A stretch of 64,000 nt of DNA, from positions 32,307,239 to 32,371,238 of the forward strand of contig CM046864.1 of the NCBI GenBank assembly GCA_025617745.1. Direction: 5' to 3'. This stretch comes from Heliocidaris erythrogramma. Taxonomy: Eukaryota; Echinodermata; Echinoidea; Camarodonta; Echinometridae. The stretch's first letter is position 1. Every line of letters begins with the position of its first letter. Positions 1 through 11,096 of this stretch are shown here, one piece after another. A model generated the notes under the pieces. The model saw only the letters and a program-made list of their open reading frames with translations, ran no database searches and was not told the DNA's origin. Both the position numbers and the translations under genes were made by a program.

Positions 1-820
1 CAACGTAGACTAGGCCTAGACCTAGACTACTAGTAGGCCTAGTACAACTCTTGTCATAGCCCGACCAGACGGCGCGACAGGGATGTGTAGGGTTACTCTT
101 GTCACTGCTTCTGCCGCTGTTGAGTGTACTTTGTGGATTAGAATTGAGATGAAAGGACTCCGAATTTTGGGGGAATAAGGACCTTCAAATAGTAGTCCCT
201 AAAAAAGTTAGAGGTCAGTAATATATGCATGGGGTTTTTACATTTATTTATCTTTAAGTAATTTAGATCTAGGGCCTAGTAACTTTCTTTGTTTTACTTT
301 ACTATTATACATGTACTAGGTTAATTAGATTCCTTTTTAGAATTATATTTTATAGAGTTACAAAGTCAAACTCAAACTTCAAAGCATCCCACAAGGCACA
401 AATTAGCTAATCTTCATGATCTTAGGCCTAGGCCTAGATAATTATAATGTAAAAATGTGTGCATCAGACTTCAAGTTCTGGTATGATTTGGCAATGAGAA
501 TCCCAGATCAAATGAGGTTCGCCAAAACGATTAAGTAAAATTTTCAGGGTAAAATTCCCATCCAAAGTAACAGCCATACTCAAGTCAGATCTTCGACCCA
601 TTCCTGCACTGCGCAAAACGATGAAATCACACTCCAATCAAATCCTATGTACGGGACTACATATGCAAAAAATTTGTGCGATAAAAAATGCATAGTGCAC
701 AATTTCATCAAATTACTTACGGTTACATCCAATCTCGTAACATGTTTCCGTCTTCATTCTGTCTTTTGTCACGCGATTGTGATAGGCCGGCAGGCTGATG
801 TTAAATAATGATGGCCTATC
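1..820. other. AT-rich noncoding stretch
   Basis: No convincing coding frame, RNA gene or repeat array. The only structure is clustering of the palindromic word AGGCCTAG near the left edge and again around 420-440. I see nothing else. Confidence 0.5.
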
Positions 821-885
821 CGGCTATCCTGCCACATTTGAAGGAGAATCTCCTCCCCTTTCTCCGTTGTTCCTCTGTCCACTAG

Positions 886-1080
886 ATGGAAATCGCATCG
901 CATCGCATCGCATCGCAACAAAATTTTTGAACATGTTCAAAACCCTGCGATGCGAGGCGATTGCTTGCGATATTGGAAAAATCGCCTGCTGTTGCGTCGC
1001 AAGACCTCTCACACTGCACGATCTCGGGCAATCTCCTGCGATGCGACGCGATATCGCAGGAAATCGCACAGTGTGAGGCG
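886..1080. repeat. GCATCGC microrepeat and imperfect hairpin
   Basis: A short tandem run of the 5-mer CATCG is followed by several inverted copies (GCGATGCGA). The words CTCACACTGCACGAT and ATCGCACAGTGTGAG lie on either side of TCCTGCGAT...ATCGCAGGA, forming a nested inverted repeat. This resembles a small fold-back or MITE remnant. Short open frames across it on both strands only reflect its GC content. No target duplication was found, so the boundaries are approximate. Confidence 0.5.
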
Positions 1081-1264
1081 GGCTCTAGACGTCTAACTTC
1101 AGCCAACTCACTAGTTATACTCGTGTTACAAGCCCCGCGCAACCACGTTGAACAACTTACAAAACGGAAATGGGGCCTGTATCACGATTTAACATTATAA
1201 ACTCGTGAACAAAATGAAGACAGACATCATGGTAGTGGGGCTTCACGATTACATATAAGAACAT

Positions 1265-1620
1265 AGTTGCAAGGGAGGGGATAAAGGCAGGGACGGATCC
1301 GAATCGGCCGGGCCCCCTTTTGAAACACAATAAAACAAATTGGGGGGGGGGGCGGAGGGGTTCAAGGGATATAAGGGGATACTTTCCCCCCCAATATCTA
1401 TTTTTGTTAATAGGGGGAGTCCCCCAATGTATATTTTTGAGGGAGTAACGGCGAGGGGGGGGGGGGGGTAATTGCAAGGGAGGGGATAAAGGTATGGGAA
1501 TCCGGATCCAGGGGGCTAAAGCGGCTTTTCGAGAAAAGCCCCCCCCCCCCCCCGCTTGTCTCGAAAGGGTGCGTTGAACGCTCCCCACCGCGCCGCTCCG
1601 CACCGCACCCTTTCGAGATA
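1265..1620. repeat. G-rich duplicated segment with 15-bp-stem hairpin
   Basis: The phrase TTGCAAGGGAGGGGATAAAGG occurs twice, near 1267 and near 1471, separated by poly-G tracts. At 1559-1573 and 1604-1618 there is a perfect 15-bp inverted repeat (TCTCGAAAGGGTGCG and its complement) with a GC-rich loop. The 206-codon minus-strand frame over this region is arginine/proline-rich and looks like a product of the G/C tracts. Confidence 0.45.
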
Positions 1621-1629
1621 AGCCCTGAT

Positions 1630-3930
1630 AAAGTTGTCTCCTACATGATGGGGAAGAATTGATGGTATATTTATTTGAAATATTGAATTGTGTGTAGTGA
1701 AATGTTGGTTTTAACAAGGTTAAGATGATTTGCAGTTGGCTCTGCAGAGGTCGACTTCCCTTGGGTCGAGTGGTCACCTGGGTAGAAAATGTTTTCAGAC
1801 CCTGTCGTGCAAGATAGTTCTTTGCATCTTGTGGATTGTATATAGCCTGGATCTGGTGCTTTTATGGTCCAGGGAGAATCGACGTGGGCAGATTTACCTG
1901 TACATGTGTTGTGGTTTTTTACTACAATTTTTCATATGATTCAAAGATTTGAAGGTTGTTTGAACATTGTTTATTTTAAAAAATGTTATAGTTCATAATC
2001 TGACAAAAAAGGATTGTATTAATAATACAGGAGTCTACTATAGGGGTAGGCTTACACATCGTAAGAAAACAGAATTAGGTAAGAACGTAAGGTGATATTT
2101 GTATTTTTATTAAATTTTAGTTAAATGCTCAGTAGAGCTTCACATTTAAGGGGACCGGGATGTCGGGTGTGAACTCTTGAGTCTGACGTCATAAAGGGAA
2201 GTTTTCGTTCCTGCAACGATGTTATTGATTTTGTGTAAATTTCGATACAAGCCCAATGATACTGAATCTGCATTGCTGCAAGGTATCTGTTCATGGTGTT
2301 TGTCATAGTTTGTCGTCAATGGTGTCTGAGTTGGGGATAGTTCGTCACAGTTATAATAGTGACAGACATGATGATTAACATTAGAAACGCAATGCATATA
2401 CAAATGTTTGTATAGTAAATAGATCAAAATATTTCCATTCATGGTGGTCTGAGACAATATTGCTGATTTGCCATGGCGCACGGGTAGTATACAATTAACA
2501 TAAGGTAAAATAAGGTTAAGAAATTAAGCTCATCCGAAAAGCAATTAAAGAACTGAAGCTAAATACAAACTGTGAATAGCAAAAAAAGAGGAGCAAACAT
2601 ACATATGGAGATACATTGAGAAATAGATAAAGTAAACATGGTATTAAACAGGACCCCACGTACAAGGACATGTGCAGATTGATTTGAAATAAACTGTAAG
2701 ACATTGCAGTACATCACTGCAAATAGAGTAATGCCGCTTCCTAAATCAGGAAGGACTGCCTCAAAATTCATTTGAATTTGATGAATAAGACACGCGTTGT
2801 AAGAATAACATTAAAGTTGGTATTTATATCCGGAGGAAAACAGGGGATCTAAAATTAAAGTAAAATTCCTTCATGAAAAGAATATACTAACAATCACATT
2901 TGGGAAGCAATTAGCTCGCATTAAGATATAATTCGTTTATATACACTTAGATTTCATAATGTCATGAAAATGTTGTTTCAATAGACCAAGCACCTCCTTG
3001 GATAAACAAGAGATTTTCAATAGAAAAAAGAGCATATAGGGTCATTGATGACATGTGTGTAGTAAACAAGGAAGTTATCCATTTGCATGTCTTAGCAATC
3101 TGTAAAATTGGTTTCGATGAAAACACCAGACCCCTTTCCTTCGTCATGTTCGTGAACAATGGGAAAGAGGCCGGGTGTTTACTCCACTTAAAGTCAAAAC
3201 AAATGTCAACAATATTGTAGAGGTAACTCTGTAATAGAAGTTTTGAAGTTTTGAAATGTAGACATTAGCATACATTACGGAGGATATGCTATAAATTCTG
3301 GGAAGTATTTCAGACGTTAGTACTTTAAAAAAAGGCTATATCACCAATTTGCCACACAATATGTCGTTTACATTTCAATATCTATTTACTGTTGACCTTT
3401 GCTTTCGTAATAGAAAAAAGTACTTACTCAGTATAAAGGCAGATTTGTAAACCAAATTTAGAGCACACGTTATGTCAGTAAGAATTAAGCTAATCAAAGC
3501 TAAGAAATTTAGGTGCAATAATAGTAAACAAGTAGAACAGTTACCCTACAAATTTCATTCACTACCGTCCTTTAGCATTCTACTGAAAAATGCGATTTGG
3601 GGGAATAAAAGCATACTATATATTTTCTTTTGTAAGAAATCAGATTTCGCTAAAGCATAATCAGATGAAGTACAGCTAAATAAAAGTTCTGTTCATTTGA
3701 AGAGTAAACAGGTGATACAGAAACATTTCATATCACATTCAGCTATCTGCTGAGTTCTACTGAGCTATAGGACAATCTCATTTTTATAGGTATTTCATAT
3801 TTTCCTTTGTAGTATAACAAATTTCAAGTGTCATAGTATACATTTTCATAAGTTCTTGAATAACCACTATCCATTCAGTTCAACCCAGGAGTTATCAGGC
3901 TGAGGTTTCAGACCCACATGCCCTGGTTGA
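1630..3930. other. noncoding DNA, no gene seen
   Basis: About 2.3 kb without a protein-like frame, splice-supported exon or clear repeat. Short frames here are hydrophobic or low-complexity and match no family I recognise. A distal intron or intergenic DNA is the likely explanation. Confidence 0.4.
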
Positions 3931-3932
3931 AC

Positions 3933-4165
3933 ATTTATACCTATAGCGCAGGATCATTACAGGAGTATCTTGCATGTATGATAAACTATATATATTAAAC
4001 CTTTACTTCTGTAACAGGATAGTATCTTGCAAATGAAACAAACATTGTATGTAAGACATATTTACATCAGTGGCAGGACCATCATCGAAGTATCTTACAA
4101 GTATGAAAAACACTGTATGCGTTGAAACATTTACATCTGTAGCAGGATAATCATTATTTGGTGTG
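3933..4165. repeat. ~75-bp degenerate tandem repeat, about 3.5 copies
   Basis: The pattern TTTACWTCWGTRGCAGGA, followed by RTATCTTRCAARTATGA, recurs about every 60-75 bp (around 3950, 4010, 4070 and 4135). Copies differ by substitutions and small indels. The array ends just before the Tc1-like element, so that element probably inserted beside it. Confidence 0.55.
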
Positions 4166-4205
4166 TTACAGCTGTACGATGTAATCATGATGGAAGTAAA
4201 TAATA

Positions 4206-5088
4206 CTGAACTACAAAAGAAACGTCGCACTTTTCAAATTGATATCTTTTACACATGATATTGGAATTTGATACGTAAAATCACATTTTATGCTTTTTTA
4301 ACATCACAGATATGGCATTGACCGTCCATAACACATCATCATAACAAAATGTGATTTCTGTGTAGGATTAAAACTCATATCCTTTCCGTGAACATGGTAG
4401 TGCACTCGAGCGCAGCTTTTTGAAAAGCATGATGCGCATGCACATCCTCTATCCAGTGGGTTTAAAAGGGACCCAAAACCTTCATCCTGTCATTCGTTTC
4501 CTGAGCGCTGTCACCATGCCACGTCTGACTCGAAACCAGAGGGAACAAGCCATCGGACGTCTTCATGCTGGCCAACGTCCTAGAGTCATTGCCAACGACT
4601 TCAATGCAGCGTTCGGACAGTATATTAGATAGACTGCGGGAGCGATACAATGCAACCAACAGCACCAACGATCGTCAGCGCAGTGGTCGTCCCAGGGTGA
4701 CAACCGCACGTCAAGATCGCCATCTTCACCGGGACCACTTGCAGGATCGCTTCCGCAGAGCAACAGAATGGGCTCTACAGACTATTGGCACACACAACAG
4801 ACCAATTTCTGCAGCAACTGTTCGTCGTCGGCTGAGAAGCTGCAACTTGTCTTGTCGGCGTCCTGCTCGGGTCCCTATCCTCACCGTTTGACATCGTCGG
4901 GAACGTCTCCTGTGGGCCCAACAACGTCAGAACTGGCGCTATCAACGACGAGAGTCGTTATTGCACATCTGTACTTGGTAATCAAAACAAAGCAAAACAT
5001 TTTTTCAGTTTTCACTCTTGAATAATGTTTCATTGTAAATAAAAAAGTTTCAAACACATACATGTGCGACGTTTCTTTTGTAGTTCAG
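4206..5088 (+). mobile_element. Tc1-like DNA transposon, internally deleted
   Basis: Perfect 25-bp terminal inverted repeats lie at 4206-4230 (CTGAACTACAAAAGAAACGT and five more bases) and 5064-5088. TA dinucleotides flank both ends, at 4204-4205 and 5089-5090, as expected of Tc1/mariner insertion. The 883-bp length is short for an autonomous Tc1 element, usually 1.3-1.6 kb. Its transposase remnant stops before the DDE catalytic core. It is therefore a non-autonomous deletion derivative that could only move with transposase supplied elsewhere. Perfect TIRs suggest it is fairly young. Confidence 0.88.
4516..4990 (+). pseudogene. Tc1-like transposase, N-terminal part, frameshifted
   Basis: The ATG at 4516 opens a frame beginning MPRLTRNQREQAIGRL, the paired-type helix-turn-helix of Tc1 transposases (DNA binding to the TIR). 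A frameshift near 4610 moves the reading to the next frame, which continues to about 4890 with RQRSGRPRVTTARQDR, the linker and second HTH typical of the family, then RPISAATVRRRLR. A further shift leads into the segment reading RERLLWAQQRQNW. The sequence then ends without any of the three catalytic acidic residues. It cannot encode an active enzyme; family assignment is secure, exact breakpoints are not. Confidence 0.8.
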
Positions 5089-5209
5089 TATACATAGACT
5101 TTCCCTCTTATTTTCTGCTTTATCGACCTAGCAACGAAGAGGTATGATCAAACATGGTACATAATCGAGTTACAGGTACCATTATGTGTACGCACAAATG
5201 GTTCTAGGA

Positions 5210-5690
5210 TTCCTACCCCCTGGACAACCACCCCCCGGATAACCACCCCTAGGATAGCCACCCTCTAGGACAACTACCCCCTAGGACAACTACCCCCTAG
5301 GGCAACCACCCCCTAGGACAACTCCCCCCCCCCCCCGGATAACTACCCCCAGACAACTACCGCCTAGGACAACCACCCCTAGGGCAACTACCCCCAGGAC
5401 AACTACCCCCCGGACAACCACCCCTAGGACAACTACCCCCAGGACAACAACCCCCAGGAAAACTACCCCCCCCCCCCCGGACAATCACCCCCTAGAACAA
5501 CTACCCCCAGGACAACTACCCCCGGACAACCACCCTCCTGGACAACCACCCGCTGGACAACTACCCCCAGGACAACTACCCCCCCGGACAACCACCCTCC
5601 TGGACAACCACCCCCTGGACAACTACCACCCGGACAACTACCCCCCAGACAACCACCCCCTAGGACAACCACCCTCTATGACAATTACCC
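5210..5690 (-). repeat. left outer array of C-rich 15-mers
   Basis: About 30 head-to-tail copies of AGGACAACYACCCCC with small length and base variation. Opposite-strand frames reading as Gly/Val-rich repeats are translations of the array and not genes. The complementary strand has runs of 4-6 G every 10-12 bases, so it is capable of G-quadruplex formation. Confidence 0.9.
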
Positions 5691-5885
5691 CCAGACGCGT
5701 ATTTTTTCTGTCAGGATTTGCGCCACTGACAAGAGAGGGCAGTATTTGAGCGTCAAGAAGCCCCGTTTTGGAGACTTTGAGACTACAACTTTAAGACTTG
5801 TATCTTCTCTCAGTTTCACCTTACTTTATTTCAGCAAAAGAAAATTTTGTCAATGATACTTTCCTAAATTCTAACACCCCTTAGC

Positions 5886-5960
5886 CTGCCGAGGCTGGAA
5901 CTCGTGGTTCCTTAATGACGAGCACAACGTGAATCCGAATGCGCCACGCAAGGAACTGCG
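5886..5960 (-). other. tRNA-like/SINE-head sequence in left arm (degraded)
   Basis: Read on the minus strand, this is the mirror copy of the tRNA-like sequence in the right arm. Its B-box is altered, with ACGAGTTCCAGCC in place of ACGAGTTCGAGCC. This copy is presumably inactive as a pol III promoter. Confidence 0.4.
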
Positions 5961-6558
5961 TGACTGGTTCGCTAATTTTATTATATCCCTACAATTTGTT
6001 TTTCATGAATATTCATGCCGACTAGTCTTGACGGAATAAACCGTATTGTCACCCCTCTTGACGCTTAAATACTGCCCTCTCTCGTCGGGTGGCTCAAGTC
6101 CTGACAGAAAAAAAATATAGCCCCCCGGACAACTACCCCAGGACAACCACCCTCTAGGAAAAGTACCCCAAATTGGACTTAACATCACATTGAACAAGAT
6201 TGTGCTCGTTCGCTACGCTCGCTCGCCAAAATAGAATAAATATGGCCTTTAGCAAGATTTCTGCCCGGACCTGCAACAATAAAGCCCAGATAATATACCA
6301 AATTTTATTAAAAGAGAAGTGTTTGTTTTCGCTCATGCTTGCTCGCTTAATTGTTCCTCCTCCAACTTTTTTTTTTCTTCAGTGCATGAAGGCAGGTATT
6401 CCCATGTGCAATATCAACTCTCTATTAGATGTTTTGCATGATCAACAATTAAGGGGGGGCGGGAAGGAAAACAAATATTCCAGCCGTTTGTCACACCCCC
6501 CCCCCCCCACCCCCTCTCCCTCACGCACTCTACAATTATGCAACTCGTTACAAAGCTA

Positions 6559-6903
6559 CCAGCCAATCGAGTATTAAAGGAAACTAGCATTGTGGTTTGG
6601 TCGATTAAAAAAAAATAGTATGGGGTATACAATCATGTTAAGATGGATGAGAAATTCAACTGTACAATGCACCATCAAACACCGAGTTTAAACACCCAAC
6701 TTTTGAAACAAAAATGTAATACCAGGGGAAATCCCTCCCCCCCCCCCCCCCCCCCCGTGATCATGGGTATAGACACATTTAACTCACGTGGTGAGGTGAA
6801 TTTTATCATTATAATGCACCAAAATCCTATTTATAACCAGATTTCCAAAACGTTCTTACCGTGGGAGGTGGATACCCCCTCCTCTGGATACTCATTATAT
6901 ATA
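6559..6903. other. central spacer of fold-back element
   Basis: Unpaired loop of the palindrome. It contains a poly-C tract near 6730-6757 and no recognisable coding region. The two inner arms run up to it at a shared boundary sequence, CAACTCGTTACA on the left and its complement on the right. Confidence 0.6.
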
Positions 6904-7624
6904 TTGTAACGAGTTGCATAATTGTAGAGTGCGTGAGGGAGAGGGGTGGGGGTGTGACAAACGGCTGGAATATTTGTTTTCCTTCCCGCCCCCCCCCCCC
7001 CCCCTTAATTGTTGATCATGCAAAACATCTAATAGAGAGTTCGTATTGCACATGGGAATACCTGCCTTCATGCATTGAACAAAAAACAACAACAAACAAA
7101 AAGCAAAAACAAACAATTCTTTTTAAATGATAGTATATATATATAAACTAGTTTTTGTTGTTGTTTTTTTTAATGTGACAAAATAAGTTTTATTGTTGGA
7201 AGTTGGAGGAGGAACAATTAAGCGAGCAAGCATGAGCGAAAACAAACACTTCTCTTTTAATAAAATTTGGTATATTATCTGGGCTTTATTGTTGCAGGTC
7301 CGGGCAGAAATCTTGTTAAAGGCCATATTTATTCTATTTTGGCGAGCGAGCGTAGCGAACGAGCACAATCTTGTTCAATGTGATGTTAAGTCCAATTTGG
7401 GGTACTTTTCCTAGAGGGTGGTTGTCCTGGGGTAGTTGTCCGGGGGGGGGGGGGCTATATTTTTTTCTGTCAGGACTTGAGCCACCCGACGAGAGAGGGC
7501 AGTATTTAAGCGTCAAGAGGGGTGACAATACGGTTTATTCCGTCAAGACTAGTCGGCATGAATATTCATGAAAAACAAATTGTAGGGATATAATAAAATG
7601 AGCGAACCAGTCACGCAGTTCCTT

Positions 7625-7695
7625 GCGTGGCGCATTCGGATTCACGTTGTGCTCGTCATGAAGGAATCACGAGTTCGAGCCTCGGCAGGCTAAGG
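7625..7695 (+). other. tRNA-like/SINE-head sequence in right arm
   Basis: TGGCGCATTCGG resembles a pol III A-box and GAGTTCGAGCC a B-box (consensus RGTTCGANNCC), about 45 bases apart, as in tRNAs and tRNA-derived SINEs. I could not fold a full cloverleaf. I call it a tRNA-derived SINE head captured by the element and not a tRNA gene. Confidence 0.4.
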
Positions 7696-7782
7696 GGTGT
7701 TAGAATTTAGGAAAGTATCATTGACAAAATTTTCTTTTGCTGAAACAAAGTAAGGTGAAACTGAGAGAAAATACAAGTCTAG

Positions 7783-8190
7783 AGGGTGGTTGTCCTAGGG
7801 GGTGATTGTCTGGGGGTAGTTGTCCGGGGGGTAGTTGTCCTGGGGGTAGTTGTCCAGGGGGTGGTTGTTCAGGGAGTGGTTGTCCGGGGGTAGTTGTCCT
7901 GGGGGTAGTTGTCCTAGGGGGTGGTTGTCCGGGGGGTAGTTGTCCGGGGGGTAGTTGTCCTAGGGGGTAGTTGTCTGGGGGGTAGTTATCCGGGGGTAGT
8001 TGTCCTAGACTGTGGTTGTCCTAGGGGGTAGTTGTCTGGGGGGTAGTTATCTGGGGGTACTTGTCCTAGGGGGTAGTTGTCCTAGAGGGTGGTTGCCCTA
8101 GGGGGTAGTTGTCCTAGGGGGTAGTTGTCCTAGATGGTGGTTATCCTAGGGGTGGTTATCCGGGGGTGGTTGTCCAGGGGGTAGGTGTCC
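7783..8190 (+). repeat. right outer array of G-rich 15-mers
   Basis: About 26 tandem copies of GGGGGTAGTTGTCCT and variants (CTAGGGGGTAGTTGTC), complementary to the left array. Frequent GGGGG tracts make this a strong G-quadruplex candidate. Confidence 0.9.
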
Positions 8191-8245
8191 GGATACGCGC
8201 ACAAATATGTAGAAGAGGTGTCGCATGCATATTCCCCTGTTCTAC

Positions 8246-8908
8246 TTATTTTACATAATAACAATGAAGGGATGTTATTTTGTCTACCATAACAATTGTG
8301 GAGGGTACAATGAGGAGCTGTATATCTTGTCCGCTTTCTTTGTCATCGTGTTCATAGTGTGTGTACGCAGCGGCTGCAAGGCAACCCCTTTCTCGCTTCA
8401 TGGTTGGAGGGAGATCAGTGCGTATAGCGATTCGTTGTTGTGCGGGTGTCTGGTCGTCATGAGCATCTGGAGCCCGTCGAGGCTGTTCAAAAGCTTGTAG
8501 CAGACTATCACTATCGCTCATGTGAACAAAACGAGCAATAATGGGCGCCGCGCCGGCCTGTTGCTATGCATCGGCGTACCGTTGCTGCGGGAAGTAGTCG
8601 GCAGTCGGTGAGCATTTACCAGCTGGATATTAGCAGTTTCTTCGCGTGTAACGTTGAGGAATTTCATGAATACTGGTAATAACGCTGTATACACATTTTC
8701 GTTGGGTTGGGTGTTGACACCATAGATAAGAAGGTTTAGCTTTCTATCATGGATCCAATTTCATTAGCTTCTCATCTATATCTTTTTCGATATTTCTCAT
8801 CTTGGTGAACAAATCTGGGATTTTCTCTTTTTCGATCGCCATGACGCGGTCAGAAACGTCATTGAGCCCGGCATCCATGTCGGTAATGGATTCTTTAATT
8901 GCAGACAT
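8246..8908 (-). pseudogene. LINE ORF1 protein remnant (coiled coil-RRM-CTD type)
   Basis: On the minus strand an ATG at 8908 opens about 42 codons with coiled-coil heptads (LNDVSDRVMAIEKEK). A +1 shift near 8755 leads into RKLNLLIYGV, the hallmark first strand of the L1-type ORF1p RNA-recognition fold, and then AHRLPTTSR. A further shift near 8530 is followed by RIAIRTDLPPTMKRERG, the conserved C-terminal-domain start. Together these give the domain order of non-LTR ORF1 proteins, which bind element RNA and chaperone nucleic acid during target-primed reverse transcription. At least two frameshifts make it a dead fragment. No matching ORF2 is adjacent. Confidence 0.65.
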
Positions 8909-9039
8909 TTTATCGCAGTATATGCATTTCTTTTCTTTTGTTTTATTCCCCCCTCCCCCCCCCCCCCCCCCTTTTATTTTTAATCTAGTCCTATCCTGTA
9001 GTTTTATAGATACAGGTATTTTTTATACTCAATGAACAA

Positions 9040-9560
9040 ATTTTGTTTTTGCTTTTATTGATGTTGATTGCGTGTGTCTATATGCATGTTCTTCTTGCCA
9101 ATATTTACATTTTTTACTGATTATTGTAAGACCTTATTTGCTAGAGTACTAGGGTTGGAAGTGTCCTAACAGAACAGATATGTACACTAAAAATTCATAT
9201 TAAAATATATATATAATTCATACCCAATGATATCGTACATGCACCTTTTGATACAAGGAGAACAGTATCAGAATATGTGACCCATCACGTCAAAATGAGA
9301 CAGAAGTCAGACACATTTTGTTATTATTGATTTTTATTTTCCGTTTCATAAGCTTTAATTTGGTATATAGTTCAACTCTAGAGAGTGGATATTAGTGGAG
9401 ATAATAGCTTTTGAATCTTGAGTAAAGTAGGGCTGTGGAAAAGTACGTATTTCTTCGGGAAGAACGCTTCCAAAGTTTGACTTTCGTTTTGCTGACACGC
9501 AGCATTTTCCATTTGTAATGTCAACTAGATTTGGATAAAACCCTTAGCAACCGTTTATTA
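9040..9560. other. AT-rich noncoding stretch
   Basis: No coding signal, repeat array or RNA motif seen; isolated (TA)n at about 9205-9216. Confidence 0.4.
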
Positions 9561-9565
9561 ATTCC

Positions 9566-9627
9566 ATGTTTCTTTAGGATATCTTATGTTTCTTTAGGAT
9601 ATCTTATGTTTCTTTAGGATCTCTTCT
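9566..9627. repeat. 20-bp tandem repeat, three copies
   Basis: The unit ATGTTTCTTTAGGATATCTT is repeated three times, the third copy with one substitution. Too short to be more than local slippage. Confidence 0.8.
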
Positions 9628-9871
9628 CATGAAAACATGGATTTTAATTCATTTAAGCCATGAATTCTAACGCTCTAAGGGGTAGCAAATCAAGTAGTTT
9701 CAAGGCACTGAAAAGGCTTCCCGCATCAACTTCGTGTTTTTTTCCTTAAGCCTTTCCTATGCCGGTATGCTTTTCTTAAAGGGTTTATTAAACCTGGATA
9801 CCCCAGTAGTTTTCGGAAGTGTGAAAATATATTTTTTCCCTATTTCTTCCCTATTTTATTCCTATTTAAAC

Positions 9872-10490
9872 GAAAATAGGCCTATTTTTATTGTATTTCC
9901 CTCGGAAATAGGAAGAAAATAGAAGTAATTTTAGGCTATTTTTTTTATTTTTCACCTATTTTCTTACTATTCTAAGGAAAATAGGCCTATTTTTATTGTA
10001 TTTCCCTCGGAAATAGGAAGAAAATAGAAGTAATTTTAGGCTATATTTTTTTATTTTTCACCTATTTTCTTACTATTCTAAGGAAAATAGGCCTATTTTT
10101 ATTGTATTTCCCTCGGAAATAGGAAGAAAATAGAAGTAATTTTAGGCTATTTTTTTATTTTTCACCTATTTTCTTCCTATTCTAAGGAAAATAGGCCTAT
10201 TTTTATTGTATTTCCCTCGGAAATAGGAAGAAAATAGAAGTAATTTTAGGCTATTTTTTTATTTTTCACCTATTTTCTTCCTATTCTAAGGAAAATAGGC
10301 CTATTTTTATTGTATTTCCCTCGGAAGTAGGAAGAAAATGGAAGTAATTTTAGGCTATTTTTTTATTTTTCACCTATTTTATTCTTATTTCAGGAAAATA
10401 GGCCTATTTTTATCCTATTTCCCATGGAAAATATAATAGAAATAGGCCTATTTTGAGGCTATTTTCTGATTTTTTCCTATTTTTTAGACC
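9872..10490. repeat. ~105-bp AT-rich minisatellite, about six copies
   Basis: Each copy starts GAAAATAGGCCTATTTTTATT. Starts fall at about 9872, 9977, 10083, 10187, 10291 and 10394, giving a period of 103-106 bp. The first five are nearly identical and the sixth decays. The unit contains inner palindromes (GAAAATAGGCCTATTTTT) and a CGGAAATAGGAAGAAAATAG segment. Confidence 0.88.
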
Positions 10491-10860
10491 TCATTTCTCT
10501 CCGGACTATTTTTTCCCTAGTTTTTGCACTTTTCATTTTTGTCATAAAAATAGTTTTATCCTATTTTTCAGGCTAGCTCTAGTTTCATCCTAGTTTTCTC
10601 ATTATTCTAAAACTAGTTTTGTACTATTTTCCAAACTTTTATCTTTCCCCATGCTCCAGCACTAGTTTTATCCTATTTTCCAAACTTTATTTTTTCCAGC
10701 ACTATAGTTTTATTCTAGTTTCCTGACTTCTGTACTTTTGCTAACACTAGTTTTATCATATTTTCCAAACTTTATCTTTTCCAGCACTAGTTTTATACTA
10801 TTTTCCAAACTTTATCTTTTCCAGCACTAGTTTTATTCTAGTTTCCCAACTATTGGTTTC
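10491..10860. repeat. degenerate CTATTTT/ACTAGTTTTAT repeat
   Basis: Continues the minisatellite in a decayed form: the 37-43-bp pattern CCAGCACTAGTTTTATNCTATTTTCCAAACTTTAT recurs at least four times between 10650 and 10850. Similar sequence resumes at 17100-17770, after the LINE. Confidence 0.65.
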
Positions 10861-11096
10861 TATAGGTCCTAATCAATCATGAATATTCATGAATAACAAT
10901 CTAAGATATGAAAACTAGTGGAAATAGATAAATACATTTAGATTTTTGATTAAGATTTGAACTTTGATAGAACTTTGGAGACTCGAAACATGGCGGCGCG
11001 TGTGTAAGTCTGATTGTTGGTGGAGCGGACAAATTTGTTGATAGCCTATACTATTCAGCTTATATAATTACACAGAATAACTCAGTTATCATTAAT

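Larger units (their letters stand above)
5200..8197. mobile_element. fold-back (TU-like) element, 3-kb palindrome
   Basis: Two long arms are reverse complements of each other. Outer domains (about 5210-5690 and 7783-8190) are tandem arrays of a 15-16-bp unit (GGGGGTAGTTGTCCT on the right, its complement on the left). Inner domains (about 5791-6558 and 6904-7782) are unique sequence. A spacer of about 345 bp (6559-6903) separates them. The 9-bp word CGCACAAAT occurs immediately outside both ends (5191-5199 and 8198-8206), which fits an 8-9-bp target duplication. The architecture (15-bp tandem outer domain, unique inner domain, 8-bp duplication) matches what is known of sea-urchin TU fold-back elements. 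No transposase is present, so it would be non-autonomous. Confidence 0.75.

Noticed and set aside
1157-1777. 206-codon minus-strand frame
   Set aside because: It is driven by G/C homopolymer tracts, duplicated repeat DNA and a hairpin, with no domain.
5290-5672. Gly/Val/Cys-rich minus-strand open frames
   Set aside because: They are direct translations of the 15-mer tandem array, with no start context or non-repeat sequence.
5200-5700. Regularly spaced repeats resembling a CRISPR array
   Set aside because: Units are contiguous 15-mers without unique spacers, and the DNA is eukaryotic.
5200-8197. Assembly artefact explanation for the 3-kb palindrome
   Set aside because: The arms differ in substitutions, array lengths and one extra inner copy, and a 9-bp duplication flanks it, which a mirrored misassembly would not produce.
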